A stretch of 64,000 nt of DNA from Methylosinus sp. LW4 (GCF_000379125.1 NZ_KB900626.1:2614667-2678666), one strand, 5' to 3'. Counted from the first letter of the stretch, positions 45,079-54,899 are shown. Program-made: numbers and translations. Notes: generated by a model not told the origin, from the letters alone.

Positions 45079-47922
45079 ATGCCCATGGAAAAGACCTTCG
45101 ACCCCTCGACCATCGAAGCGCGGATGCGCGAGCTCTGGGAGGAGGCGGGCGCCTTTCGCGCCGGCCGGCCGGAGCGCGCCGGCGCGAAGCCCTTTTCCAT
45201 CGTCATTCCGCCGCCGAACGTCACCGGCTCGCTGCATATGGGCCATGCGCTCAATAATACGCTGCAGGATATTCTGGCGCGCTATCATCGCATGCGCGGC
45301 GACGATGTGCTGTGGCAGCCGGGCACGGATCACGCCGGCATAGCGACGCAAATGGTGGTCGAGCGCAGGCTGATGGAGCGCCAGCAGCATCGCCGCGAAT
45401 TGGGCCGCGCGAAATTCCTGGAAGAGGTGTGGGCCTGGAAGGCGGAATCGGGCGGCGTCATCGTCGAGCAGCTGAAGCGGCTCGGCGCCTCCTGCGACTG
45501 GTCGCGCGAGCGCTTCACGCTGGACGAAGGGCTTTCCCGCGCCGTGGTGAAAGTCTTCGTGCAGCTCTATCGCGACGGGCTCATCTATAAGGACAAGCGC
45601 CTCGTCAATTGGGACCCGAAGCTGCTGACCGCCATCTCCGATCTCGAGGTGCAGCAGATCGAGGTGAAGGGCCATTTGTGGCACTTCAAATATCCTGTGG
45701 TCTATCACGACGGCCAGCCGACCGGCGAGTTCATCACCGTGGCGACGACGCGCCCCGAGACCATGCTCGGCGACACGGCTGTCGCCGTGCATCCAGAGGA
45801 CGAGCGCTATAAGAAGCTCGTCGGCAAGAATGTGCGCCTGCCTCTGGTCGGCCGCCTCATCCCCATAGTGGCGGACGAATATTCCGATCCCGAGAAGGGC
45901 ACGGGCGCGGTGAAGATCACCCCCGCGCATGACTTCAACGATTTCGAGGTCGGCCGCCGCCACGGTCTGCGGCTCATCAATGTGCTCGACGCCGAAGGCG
46001 CGGTGACGCTGAAGGGAAATCGCGACTTCATAGATAGCACCCCATTTTCGCACGAACTCGATGTAACGATCGAGGCGCTTGAAGGGCTCGACCGCAACGC
46101 CGCCCGGGCGCGCGTCGTGGCGATGATGGAAGAGCGTGAGCTGCTCGCGGAAGTATCTGACCATAAGCATATGGTTCCGCACGGCGATCGCTCGGGCGCT
46201 GTACTGGAGCCGCGCCTCACCGACCAATGGTATGTCGACGCCAAAACGCTGGCTCAACCAGCGCTTGATGCTGTGCGCTCCGGCCACACCAATTTTGTGC
46301 CGAAGAATTGGGAGAAGACCTATTTCGATTGGCTCGAAAACATCCAGCCCTGGTGTGTGTCGCGCCAGCTCTGGTGGGGCCATCGCATTCCGTCATGGTA
46401 TGGGCGGAAAGAAGTGGGCGATAGCCAATGGGCCTCCATTGAAGACCCCGAAATCTTCGTCGCACACACCGAAGCAGAAGCAATCGCCTTAGCGGAAGCC
46501 CGATATGGTCGCCCCGTGCGCGTGATCGATACGCCGCGTGGCGACCTCGACCCAGTTTTTCAACAAATCATCGACGATGAGGTTTCTGGCAAGCCTCGCT
46601 GGGAACCAATCTGGCGCGACGAAGACGTGCTCGACACTTGGTTCTCTTCGGCGCTCTGGCCCTTCTCGACGCTGGGCTGGCCCGACGAGACGAAGGAACT
46701 CGATCGCTATTACCCCACCAATGTTCTGGTGACGGGCTTCGACATCATCTTCTTCTGGGTCGCCCGCATGATGATGATGGGCCTCTATTTCAAAAAGGAG
46801 GTCCCCTTTCACGACGTTTATATTCACGCCCTCGTCCGCGACGAGAAGGGCGCGAAAATGTCGAAGTCGAAGGGCAATGTCATCGACCCGCTCCACCTCA
46901 TCAACGAATATGGCGCGGACGCTCTGCGCTTCACCCTCGCGGCCATGGCGGCGCAGGGGCGCGACATAAAGCTCTCGACGCAGCGCGTCGTCGGCTACCG
47001 CAATTTCGCGACCAAGCTGTGGAACGCCTCGCGCTTCGCCGAGATCAACGGCTGCGCGCGCGTCGCCGGATTCGATCCGAAGAATAATCAGATCACGCTC
47101 AATCGCTGGATCGTCAGCGAGGCGGCGCGCGCCTCCGCCGAGATCGCCGCGGCGATCGAGGCCTATCGCTTCAACGACGCCGCCAATGCGGCCTATCGCT
47201 TCGTCTGGAACCAGTTCTGCGATTGGTATCTGGAGCTGGCGAAGCCCCTGCTGCAAGGCGAGGACGGCGCCGCCAAGGACGAGACGCGCGCCACCACGGC
47301 TTTCCTGCTCGATCAGACCTACGCGCTGCTGCATCCCTTCATGCCCTTCATCACCGAGGAGCTGTGGGGCGTGAAAGGTTTCGAAGGTCCCGCGCGGGAA
47401 ACGCCGCTGGCGCTGGCGCAATGGCCCGATCTCGCAGGGCTCGAGGACGCCGCCGCGGAAGCCGAAATCGGCTGGATCGTCGATCTCGTCTCCGAAGTGC
47501 GCTCCGTGCGCTCGGAGATGAATCTGCCCGCCGGCGCGGAAGTGCCGCTCGTCCTCGTCGGCGCCGACGCCGATGTGCAGTCGCGCGTGACGCGCTGGGA
47601 CGAGACGCTGCGCAAGCTCGCGCGCCTCTCGCAGATCGGCTTCGTCGACGCCGCGCCCAAGAGCAGCGCGCAATTGATCGTGCGCGGCGTGCTCGCCGCC
47701 ATACCGCTGGAAGGCGTCATCGATTTCGCGGCCGAGAAGGTGCGTCTCGCCAAGGAGACCGCCAAGCTGGAAGGCGAGGCGAAGAAGATCGAGGCCAAGC
47801 TCGGCAACGCCGATTTCGTCGCCCGCGCGCCGGAAGAGGTGGTCGACGAAAACCGCGAGCGTCTCGAGGAGACGCGCGAGCGCATCGAGAAGCTGACAGC
47901 GGCCGCCAAGCGCCTGGGCTGA
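45079..47922 (+). CDS. valS: Valyl-tRNA synthetase
   Basis: 947 residues, normal length for class Ia ValRS. The HIGH motif is PNVTGSLHMGHALN (HMGH at 53-56), the editing domain starts near KRLVNWDPKLLTAI and the KMSKS motif is AKMSKSKGN near 592-599; a coiled-coil arm (KLEGEAKKIEAKLGNADFVA) ends the protein, as usual. Bases 46020-46620 have lower G+C (55-63% in lines counted, against 67-72% in the flanks) and different codons, though the frame is intact, which suggests a recombined segment in the editing/catalytic region. It starts 15 nt after a repeat. Confidence 0.97.
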   Translation: MPMEKTFDPSTIEARMRELWEEAGAFRAGRPERAGAKPFSIVIPPPNVTGSLHMGHALNNTLQDILARYHRMRGDDVLWQPGTDHAGIATQMVVERRLMERQQHRRELGRAKFLEEVWAWKAESGGVIVEQLKRLGASCDWSRERFTLDEGLSRAVVKVFVQLYRDGLIYKDKRLVNWDPKLLTAISDLEVQQIEVKGHLWHFKYPVVYHDGQPTGEFITVATTRPETMLGDTAVAVHPEDERYKKLVGKNVRLPLVGRLIPIVADEYSDPEKGTGAVKITPAHDFNDFEVGRRHGLRLINVLDAEGAVTLKGNRDFIDSTPFSHELDVTIEALEGLDRNAARARVVAMMEERELLAEVSDHKHMVPHGDRSGAVLEPRLTDQWYVDAKTLAQPALDAVRSGHTNFVPKNWEKTYFDWLENIQPWCVSRQLWWGHRIPSWYGRKEVGDSQWASIEDPEIFVAHTEAEAIALAEARYGRPVRVIDTPRGDLDPVFQQIIDDEVSGKPRWEPIWRDEDVLDTWFSSALWPFSTLGWPDETKELDRYYPTNVLVTGFDIIFFWVARMMMMGLYFKKEVPFHDVYIHALVRDEKGAKMSKSKGNVIDPLHLINEYGADALRFTLAAMAAQGRDIKLSTQRVVGYRNFATKLWNASRFAEINGCARVAGFDPKNNQITLNRWIVSEAARASAEIAAAIEAYRFNDAANAAYRFVWNQFCDWYLELAKPLLQGEDGAAKDETRATTAFLLDQTYALLHPFMPFITEELWGVKGFEGPARETPLALAQWPDLAGLEDAAAEAEIGWIVDLVSEVRSVRSEMNLPAGAEVPLVLVGADADVQSRVTRWDETLRKLARLSQIGFVDAAPKSSAQLIVRGVLAAIPLEGVIDFAAEKVRLAKETAKLEGEAKKIEAKLGNADFVARAPEEVVDENRERLEETRERIEKLTAAAKRLG

Positions 47923-47939
47923 CGGAGTTCGCCGCCGAG

Positions 47940-48010
47940 TGGGCGGCGCCCCGCGAACCCCACCCCGTCCGGCTATCGCCGGCCGACCCTCCCCTTAAAG
48001 GGGAGGGTAA
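47940..48010. repeat. Dispersed palindromic repeat, family C
   Basis: GCGAACCCCACCCCGTCCGG, CTATCGCCGGCCGACC and CTCCCCTTAAAGGGGAG. It is close to the reverse complement of the element at 8381-8440. Confidence 0.65.
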
Positions 48011-48100
48011 TCGCGCGACTTTCGGCATTCATCTGATTGTCCTGCGCGGCGCCCTCTCCCCGCTTGACTCGCGCCCCCGCAATGCCGCACGCCACGCGGC

Positions 48101-49114
48101 ATGAGCACGCCCTTCGACGACATCCGCAATCTTCTCGCCGACCTTCCCGCCCCCTGCCGCGACAGCCTGGACGCCGTGCGGCGGCGCGACGCCGAGCTCA
48201 CCAAGCCGCCGGGCTCGCTCGGGCGGCTCGAGGAGATCGCCGAATGGCTGGCCGCATGGCAGGGCCGCGCGGAGCCCAAGATCGAGCGGCCGCTCGTCGC
48301 CGTTTTCGCAGGCAATCACGGCGTCACGGCCAAGGGCGTCTCCGCCTTTCCCGCCGCCGTCACGCGGCAGATGCTCGATAATTTCACGGCCGGCGGCGCG
48401 GCGATCAATCAGATCTGCAAGGCCCATGGAATCGGCCTCAAGGTCTTCGAGCTGGCGCTCGAGCATCCGACGCGGGACTTCACGGAAGCCCCCGCCATGG
48501 AGGAGCGCGAGGCCGCCGGCACTCTGGTCTATGGCATGGAGGCGGTGGACGGCGGGATCGATCTGCTGGCGCCGGGCGAGATGGGCATTGGCAACACCAG
48601 CGCGGCGGCGGCGATCTACGCCGCGCTCTATGGCGGTCCGGCGGCGCGCTGGACCGGGCGCGGAACCGGCCTCGACGATGAAGGGCTCGCGCGCAAGAAC
48701 GCCGTCATCGACGCGGCGCTCGCCTTTCACGCCGGCCATTTGTCCGACCCTCTGGAGATTTTGCGCCGGCTCGGCGGGCGCGAGATCGCCGGCATGATGG
48801 GCGCGATGCTCGCCGCGCGGCGCAATCGCGTTCCCGTGCTGCTCGACGGCTATGTCGCCTGCGCAGCGGCGGCGCTGCTGCATGCGCTGAACCCGGACGC
48901 CATCGCCCATTGCCTCGCCGGCCATGTCTCGGCGGAAGGCGCGCATAGGGATGTGCTGGAGCGGCTCGGCAAGAAGCCGCTGCTCGATCTCGGCATGCGG
49001 CTCGGCGAGGGCTCCGGCGCCGCTCTGGCGATCGGCCTCGTCAAGGCGGCGCTGGCCTGCCACAGCGGCATGGCGACTTTCGCCAGCGCCGGCGTCAGCG
49101 GCAAGGACGGCTGA
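48101..49114 (+). CDS. cobT: Nicotinate-nucleotide:dimethylbenzimidazole phosphoribosyltransferase
   Basis: 337 residues, ATG at 48101. CobT makes alpha-ribazole phosphate for the lower ligand of cobalamin. Typical motifs are LTKPPGSLGRLEEIAEWLA at the N-terminus, VFAGNHGVTAKGVSAFPAAV, GEMGIGNTSAAAA and the catalytic Glu region LGEGSGAALAIGLVKAA near the C-terminus. Length is normal. I see no cobalamin riboswitch in the 178 bp upstream, and no other cob gene lies in the window. The next gene is convergent with a 3-nt gap. Confidence 0.96.
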   Translation: MSTPFDDIRNLLADLPAPCRDSLDAVRRRDAELTKPPGSLGRLEEIAEWLAAWQGRAEPKIERPLVAVFAGNHGVTAKGVSAFPAAVTRQMLDNFTAGGAAINQICKAHGIGLKVFELALEHPTRDFTEAPAMEEREAAGTLVYGMEAVDGGIDLLAPGEMGIGNTSAAAAIYAALYGGPAARWTGRGTGLDDEGLARKNAVIDAALAFHAGHLSDPLEILRRLGGREIAGMMGAMLAARRNRVPVLLDGYVACAAAALLHALNPDAIAHCLAGHVSAEGAHRDVLERLGKKPLLDLGMRLGEGSGAALAIGLVKAALACHSGMATFASAGVSGKDG

Positions 49115-49117
49115 TCG

Positions 49118-49915
49118 TCAGGAGGCGGCGGCCGCGGCCTTGCGGCGCTTCGCCTCGGCGCGCATCAGATCGAGGCATTCCTTGGTGGAGGCCATGTCCA
49201 GCGCGGTGAGGCCGAGGTCGGTCTCGAAAGACGGGTCGGCGCCGGCCGCCATCAATTGCGCCACCGCGCGGGCGCGGCCGGAAGAGGCGGCGAACATCAG
49301 CGGCGTCGAGGCGTTCACATTTATGTGCTGAATGTCGATTCCGGCGCGGATCAGCAGCGCGATATTCTCCTCTATCTCGCCGACGCAGGCGAGCCACAGC
49401 GCCTGATTGCCGTCCACATTGGTCGCATGAATATCTGCGCCGGCCTGCAGCAGCTCGGCGACCAGCGCCGGCGGGGCGAGGCGCGCGGCGACCATCAGCG
49501 GCGTCACATTGTCCTTGTTGCGGCCATTGGCGTCGCCGGGCGCAAAGCCGTGCTCGGCCAGAAAAGCCTCCAGCGCCGGGCTCAGCGCCGCCGCGGCGGC
49601 GGGCGCGGAACGCTCGGCGATCGCCCAGGCCTCATAGCCGCCGTCGAGGCTGTAGACGTCGGAAAATCCCTGCTCGACGAAATATTTGGCGTAGGCCTGG
49701 CTGGAATTGCCATGATAGCAGCAGAAAATCACCGGCCGGTCTTTCGGCGTCAATGTGACGAAGGAGGAGATGTTCTCCCGGCTCGCCGGCTCGGCCCCGT
49801 CTATATGGCCGCGCGCGAAAGAATCCGGGTCGCGCACATCGATCACCAACGCGCGCCCGCGCCCGATGATCTGACGCGCCGCGGTGACGTCGATCCTGCG
49901 AAAATTCGCCTGCAT
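49118..49915 (-). CDS. Rhodanese-ankyrin fusion protein
   Basis: 265 residues from the ATG of MQANFRRIDVT. Residues 1-100 are a rhodanese domain with the GlpE-type active loop CCYHGNSS (Cys66 as sulfur acceptor). The rest contains three to four ankyrin repeats: NVTPLMVAARLAPPALVAEL, NQALWLACVGEIEENIALLI, STPLMFAASSGRARAVAQLM and LTALDMAS. The rhodanese part may carry sulfane sulfur and the ankyrin part binds a partner. Such fusions are known near nif genes in some diazotrophs, but none is here. It is convergent with cobT. Confidence 0.85.
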   Translation of the reverse strand: MQANFRRIDVTAARQIIGRGRALVIDVRDPDSFARGHIDGAEPASRENISSFVTLTPKDRPVIFCCYHGNSSQAYAKYFVEQGFSDVYSLDGGYEAWAIAERSAPAAAAALSPALEAFLAEHGFAPGDANGRNKDNVTPLMVAARLAPPALVAELLQAGADIHATNVDGNQALWLACVGEIEENIALLIRAGIDIQHINVNASTPLMFAASSGRARAVAQLMAAGADPSFETDLGLTALDMASTKECLDLMRAEAKRRKAAAAAS

Positions 49916-50035
49916 GCCGCATTTCTCCCTACGATCGCCCCGCGACATGCGAAGTCAGGGCCAACCGCGCCTCGGGGACGGCGCGCGCTGGTTTTCGGCG
50001 CCCTCGTCGGCTAGGCTCGCGGGAGGAGGCGCGAC

Positions 50036-51805
50036 ATGCGGGACACGGCGGAGAATTTCGAGGATCGGGCGCGGCTCGACGGACGCATCGCGCTGGCGAT
50101 CGTCACTTTCGCCACCGCCTATGGGCTCGTCGCTCTGCTCGATCGCGTCGGCGCGCCGGAGCGGCTGGTGGTGCTGGTGTCGCCCTATTTCACGGTCGTC
50201 GCCCTCGCCGCGCTCGGCTTTCTGCTGCATTCGATGCGCGTGTCCTTCTATTACGCGGCGGGACGCGCGGCGCCGGCCGCCTATGTCGGATTTGCGCAGG
50301 CGGCGCTCGTCACCGGACTCGCGGCGCCTTTCGCGGCGCGGCTCACCGGCGCCGGCTCGCCGCTCGGCGTGACGCTCGGCCTGCTGCTCGGCGTCGCGCT
50401 CATCGGCGCCGCCACCGGGCCGATGCTGCGCAAGACCGGCGCCTTCTCTCTGTCCGATCTGCTCGCGGCGCGCTTCTCGCGCATGGAGCCGCGGCTCGGC
50501 ATGATCGCCGTCGCCGCGCTCACCTCGGCGATCGTGGCGCTCGCCGGCTATCAGACGGCGGTGGACGCGCTGGTCGGCTTCACCGGCGCGGGCCGGCCTT
50601 TCGCGGCCTTTTTCATCGGCGCGGCGATTCTGCTCATCGCGGGGCCGGGCGGCGTCGGCGGCGTGCTGTGGAGCGCCTGCGCCGCCGCAGGCGTGCTGGT
50701 CGCCGGCTTCGCCCTGCCGCAGATCGCCCTGATGACGGAAGGCTTTCCGACGCCCTTGCCGCTCATCGGCGATCAGACCGCCTGGAACGAGGCGACCCGC
50801 ATCATCCAGAATTGGCGGCTGGCGCGGCCGGCGCCGGCGGCGCTCGAGATCGCCACCGCGCTCGGCCTGGCGCTCGGACTTGCGACCCTCGCGCCCGCCC
50901 TCGCCCCATCGGTGGCGACGCGGGACGCCGCGGCGGCGCGGCGAGCCGGGATCGCGGCCCTGTTCTGGACGCTGACGGCGGCGGCGCTGGTGGCGGCGAC
51001 GGTCGCCTCCTCCGCGCTGATCGTCTCCAATGTCGCCGTCGGCCAGACGCCGGAACGGCTGCCCGAATCGATCTATTCGGCGAGCGCGCGCGGCCTGCTG
51101 CAGATCTGCGGCGCCAAGGCGGACGGGCCGGCGCAGGCGCGCGCCGCCTGCCTGGCCCGCAAGCTGGCGCCCGCCGCGCCGCTGCGAGCGGAGGATATTT
51201 CCGTGCGCGCGGAATATCTCATCGGCGCGCTGCCGCAATTGGCCAAGCTCGGCGCCGCGCTCAGCGGCCTCGTCGCCTCCGGCGTCATCGCCGTCGGCCT
51301 GGCGCTGGCGGCGGCCAGCCTGCACGCCTGCGCCGCCGCGGTCGGCCATGACGCGCTCTATCGTCTGCGCGCCGAATCGGCGCTGACCAGCCGCCGCCTC
51401 GCCATCACGCGGCTGGCCCTCGTCGGCGTCACCGCGCTCGGCTCGGCGACGAGCGCGGCCAACGCCATAGACGCGCGCACGCTGGTCGGCATGGCGCTCG
51501 CGCTGTCGGCGGCGGGCTTCGTTCCGCTGATCGGCCTCGCGCTGTTTCCACGCGCGCAGGACCGCGATGCGATGATCGGCCAATTGGCTGGCGTCGCGAC
51601 AATGGCGGTGACGCTGATCGTCGATTCGTCGCCGCCGGACATAGAGCAGCTCGCATGGGCCGGACTCTGCGGCGCCATCGCCGGGCTGCTCGCCGGCGGC
51701 GTTTCGGCGCAGGCCTTCTCGAGAGAGACGCGGAAATCACGTAATTTCGTAGAGGAGATTTTACGCGGCGACGGCAATGTGCTACATCTCGACAAAGGAG
51801 CCTGA
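50036..51805 (+). CDS. Sodium:solute symporter-like membrane protein
   Basis: 589 residues with about 13 hydrophobic segments, ATG at 50036 with GGGAGGAGG upstream. The order and the segment VSFYYAAGRAAPAAYVGFAQ resemble the acetate/solute symporters of the SSS family, where YY-AGR precedes the first core helix; further support comes from FSLSDLLAARFSRMEPRLG after it. Several polar positions of well-studied transporters cannot be matched by eye, so ion and substrate are unknown. It is divergent from the rhodanese-ankyrin gene and 35 bp ahead of the coiled-coil gene. Confidence 0.7.
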   Translation: MRDTAENFEDRARLDGRIALAIVTFATAYGLVALLDRVGAPERLVVLVSPYFTVVALAALGFLLHSMRVSFYYAAGRAAPAAYVGFAQAALVTGLAAPFAARLTGAGSPLGVTLGLLLGVALIGAATGPMLRKTGAFSLSDLLAARFSRMEPRLGMIAVAALTSAIVALAGYQTAVDALVGFTGAGRPFAAFFIGAAILLIAGPGGVGGVLWSACAAAGVLVAGFALPQIALMTEGFPTPLPLIGDQTAWNEATRIIQNWRLARPAPAALEIATALGLALGLATLAPALAPSVATRDAAAARRAGIAALFWTLTAAALVAATVASSALIVSNVAVGQTPERLPESIYSASARGLLQICGAKADGPAQARAACLARKLAPAAPLRAEDISVRAEYLIGALPQLAKLGAALSGLVASGVIAVGLALAAASLHACAAAVGHDALYRLRAESALTSRRLAITRLALVGVTALGSATSAANAIDARTLVGMALALSAAGFVPLIGLALFPRAQDRDAMIGQLAGVATMAVTLIVDSSPPDIEQLAWAGLCGAIAGLLAGGVSAQAFSRETRKSRNFVEEILRGDGNVLHLDKGA

Positions 51806-51840
51806 CATGAAACTTTGTGTAACATCGTTATAAGAAGAAG

Positions 51841-53589
51841 ATGGCGATGGCGAAAAAGCACAATTCGGGTAAAAATGTCAGCGTTGTTGCAAGAGAAAGT
51901 TCTGAGCTTCCTGCCGAGGCGGCTCATGTCGACGATCGCCGCCAGAGCTTTATAACATTGGGCGGCTGCTCGACTTACGAGAGCGGCCAGAGGCTGAATG
52001 AAGGTCTTTTCCGATCGCGCGGACATTTGTGGCGCCGCCCGACGATTTCGCTGGTCGCCGATCCGATCGAGAAAATCGATTCGCGCTTCTCCTGCCTGCC
52101 GCCGCAATTCCTGACCTATCTCGTCAATGACGCGAAGAAGCTGCATCTGCCGAATCTTCTGGAGATAGACGCAGAGCTGCTGATCTTCGACATAACGCGC
52201 GATCTGCGCACAGGCGTCATCGCGCTCAGCGAGACGCAATTCGTCATCGATCCGCTCGAGGGCGTCAATATTATCGAGGGCCTGACGCCCGAGACGATGA
52301 ATGAGGAGGTCTTCGACAAGATCTTCAAAGGCGGCGAGCGCATTTCCTTCCACGCCAATTGGGCGCGGTTCTTTCCGCTGTGGAAGCGCGCCTTCGCGCG
52401 ATCGATCGAGATATTGTCGAGGAAGTTTTCGCGCCTCGTGCTGCTCGAGCATTATTTCACCTGCAAGGTGAATGGCGTCCCCTACACCTATGACTTCGCG
52501 CCCGGAGCCGCGGAGACAGCGAATATCGCGCTCGAGAAAATGTATGATTTCGCGCGCAGCTTCGACTGCGTCTCCTTCGTCTCGCTGCCGCGCAAGCTGT
52601 TCATCACCGGCCGCGAGGTCCCCTGGGGCGGCCCGAGCGACACGCATTACCTGCCGGAAGTCTATCTTCTCTACGCCGAGAAGACCGCGCAGCTGCTCTT
52701 CCGCGATCGCGAGGACGGCAGCCGCGCCATCATCGATCAGCTCTTCCTACGGGCGGCGGAGCGCGACGATCTGATCCGGCAGATTCAGGCTCTCACCGCG
52801 GAGCGCGACCAGCTGGCGACCGCCAACGCCGCTTTCGCCGGCGCGCGCGATGCGGCGCTCGAGGAACGGGACGAGATGCGAGCGGGGCTCGAAGGCGCGG
52901 CCGACGATAGGCTCACGCCCAGCGACGATCATACGCCCGCCACGACGGAGAATGACGCCGCTTTCGTCGAGCGCGAGAGCGCGGCGATCGAGGCGAGAGT
53001 GATCCGAGCCGAGCGCGACGCCGCCGTCGCGGAAAAGGCCGCGGCCGTCGCCGAGCGCGCTCTCGCGCTCTATGAGAAAGAGGCGATGCGAAGGGAGCGC
53101 GACGCCGCCCTCGCGGACTATGAGCGCATCATGGGCGAAAACGTCGCCATGGCCGCCGAATGGAACAAGGAAACTCACGAGAAGGAGGCGATGCGGGCCG
53201 AGCGCGACGCGGCCATTGCGAACGCCGAGGCCATTGCGGCGGACCGTGATCGCATTATGAGCGAAAACGCCGCCATGGCCGCCGAATGGAGCAAGGAGGC
53301 GCATGAGAAGGAGGCGATGCGCGTGGAGCGCGACACCGCTCGCGCTGACGCCTACGCCTTTGCGGCCGATCGTGATCGCGTCCTGGCCGAAAGCGCCGCC
53401 TTGCTCGTCGAGCGCGATCGGGCGTCCAGCGAGATCGACGAGATCATCGCCCGGCTCGAAGCCGCTCTCGCGCATAGCGAGGCGCTCGCCGCCGAGCGCG
53501 ACCGCCTCGCCGCCGAAAAGGCCGCGCTCATCTCCGAGCGCGACTATGCCCGCGACGCGCTGCTCGAGCGCCCGGTCGGCGCCGCATAA
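51841..53589 (+). CDS. Unusual protein: DUF6270-like N-terminal domain fused to repeat-rich coiled coil
   Basis: 582 residues, ATG at 51841 (a second ATG two codons later). Residues 40-300 form a globular domain that starts FITLGGCSTYESGQRLN and contains LEIDAELLIFDITRDLRTG; the Gly-Cys-Ser start and later Asp/Arg resemble DUF6270 proteins, but this is a weak match by eye. Residues 300-575 are almost all helical with ERD-spaced heptads and a repeated block (MAAEWNKETHEKEAMRAERD then MAAEWSKEAHEKEAMRVERD). No signal or membrane segment. Upstream DNA is AT-richer than the surroundings. Function unknown. Confidence 0.7.
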   Translation: MAMAKKHNSGKNVSVVARESSELPAEAAHVDDRRQSFITLGGCSTYESGQRLNEGLFRSRGHLWRRPTISLVADPIEKIDSRFSCLPPQFLTYLVNDAKKLHLPNLLEIDAELLIFDITRDLRTGVIALSETQFVIDPLEGVNIIEGLTPETMNEEVFDKIFKGGERISFHANWARFFPLWKRAFARSIEILSRKFSRLVLLEHYFTCKVNGVPYTYDFAPGAAETANIALEKMYDFARSFDCVSFVSLPRKLFITGREVPWGGPSDTHYLPEVYLLYAEKTAQLLFRDREDGSRAIIDQLFLRAAERDDLIRQIQALTAERDQLATANAAFAGARDAALEERDEMRAGLEGAADDRLTPSDDHTPATTENDAAFVERESAAIEARVIRAERDAAVAEKAAAVAERALALYEKEAMRRERDAALADYERIMGENVAMAAEWNKETHEKEAMRAERDAAIANAEAIAADRDRIMSENAAMAAEWSKEAHEKEAMRVERDTARADAYAFAADRDRVLAESAALLVERDRASSEIDEIIARLEAALAHSEALAAERDRLAAEKAALISERDYARDALLERPVGAA

Positions 53590-53616
53590 GGCGAGCCGTG
53601 ACGCTGGAAGAGACGA

Positions 53617-54534
53617 TCAGCCGCCGGAGAGCGCCAGCGCCATCGGCATTGTGACTCCGGCGACGAGGGTCTGCACGCTGATGATGCCCGCCGCGACGCG
53701 GTGATCGCCGCCGAGCAGCCGCGCCATGATATAGGCGGAGGGCGTGCAGGGCAGCGCGCTGAACAGCACCATTCCGCTCAGCGTCACGCGATCGAGGCCG
53801 AGACCCGAGCCGATCCAATAGGCGAAGAAGGGCAGAGCGACGAGCTTGACGGCCGCCGATTGCAGCACCGGCCCCAGCGACACGCGCGCCGCTGCGAGAT
53901 CGAGCCCCGCGCCCACCGAAAGCAGGCCGAGCGGCAGAGAAGCGGAGCCGAGCACATGCAGAGTCTCGAGCGCCACGGCCGGCAGCGGCAGGCCAGACAG
54001 ATTCGCCAGCGCCCCCGCGAGCACGGAGACCACGACCGGATTGCCGGCGATGGCGCGCGCGAGGCGGCGCGGATCGGCGCTTTTCTGCTCGCCATAGAAG
54101 GCGAGGATGAGAATGGAGAGAATGTTGAACAGCGGAATGGCGATGGCGATCGCGATGGAGGTCGCCATCAGCCCCGGCCGGCCGAAGACGGCGGTGGCGG
54201 CGGCGACGCCGACATAAGTGTTGGGCCTCACCGCCCCCTGCAGCACGGAGGAGAAGGTCGGCCCCGCCTGCGGCCGCAGCAGCCGGCCGGCGAAAATCAG
54301 CGCCCCGCCGGCGGCGGCCGCCCCCAGCACGGTGGCCGCTATGGCGCGCAAGGGAAGGTCGGCGAGATCGGCGGTCGCGATCTGCGCGAACATCAGCGAC
54401 GGAAACAGGCAGAAATAATTCAGCCGCTCGCAAGGAAGCCAGAACTCCTCCGGCAGGAGGCGGCGATGGCGGAGCCCATAGCCCAGAAATATGAGGATGA
54501 AAATCGGCGCGAGCGCCGTCAGCACGGCCGACAT
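53617..54534 (-). CDS. AEC-family (auxin efflux carrier-like) transporter
   Basis: 305 residues, about ten transmembrane segments. The N-terminus LTALAPIFILIFLGYGLRHR and the C-terminal SALPCTPSAYIMARLLGGDH are typical of bacterial AEC proteins, which carry organic acids such as malate or malonate. The paired polar stretch GAVRPNTYVGVAAATAVFG at the first half is the usual broken-helix region. Length is normal. It is convergent with the coiled-coil gene (27 nt between stops) and divergent from rpsO. Substrate is unknown. Confidence 0.9.
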   Translation of the reverse strand: MSAVLTALAPIFILIFLGYGLRHRRLLPEEFWLPCERLNYFCLFPSLMFAQIATADLADLPLRAIAATVLGAAAAGGALIFAGRLLRPQAGPTFSSVLQGAVRPNTYVGVAAATAVFGRPGLMATSIAIAIAIPLFNILSILILAFYGEQKSADPRRLARAIAGNPVVVSVLAGALANLSGLPLPAVALETLHVLGSASLPLGLLSVGAGLDLAAARVSLGPVLQSAAVKLVALPFFAYWIGSGLGLDRVTLSGMVLFSALPCTPSAYIMARLLGGDHRVAAGIISVQTLVAGVTMPMALALSGG

Positions 54535-54779
54535 GCGAGAAACCTCTTCTGACCCCGGCGGAACGGCGCGACAAAAGTTCCGAAGCCATAGTCATAGCAA
54601 TGATTTACAGCGCCGATCAAATGGATATAAAGTCTGTCGCGCGCCGCCGCAGCGGGAGGCCGCGCTCCAGCCGGCGGAAATGAGAGGAGATTTTTCTCCA
54701 CCTTTCCGGTCGGCCGCGGCGCATCGCCGCCGCCGGAGCCCGGCGGAGAGGGCTCTCTATCCTTCCCGCCCGTTTCTGC
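54535..54779. other. Gap between AEC gene and rpsO promoter
   Basis: No supported ORF. It has an inverted sequence AGGAGATTTTTCTCC at 54688-54702 and otherwise GC-rich single-copy DNA. The promoter of the AEC gene should lie at its left end. Confidence 0.4.
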
Positions 54780-54899
54780 TATAAGCCCGTCGCGCGCCCG
54801 GTTTTCCGGGCGGCTCCGCTCGCGGCGACCCTCGCTGGACGACATCCCGGCCCCGGCCGCGGCCCGCGGACCCACACCAGACGAGAAAAGGACCGACCG
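54774..54899 (+). promoter_or_regulatory. rpsO promoter (-10) and structured leader
   Basis: TTTCTGCTATAAGCCCG gives a -10 (TATAAG, 54780-54785) like the one before the DUF815 gene. The leader of about 110 nt holds a hairpin, CGCCCGG/CCGGGCG (54797-54814), and GC-rich pairs up to the GAAAAGGA ribosome site. S15 often binds its own leader, so this may be an autoregulatory element. Confidence 0.5.

Noticed and set aside
47923..48100. Possible cobalamin riboswitch before cobT
   Set aside because: No B12-box-like conserved string or suitable structure could be found; the gap is filled by a family C repeat.
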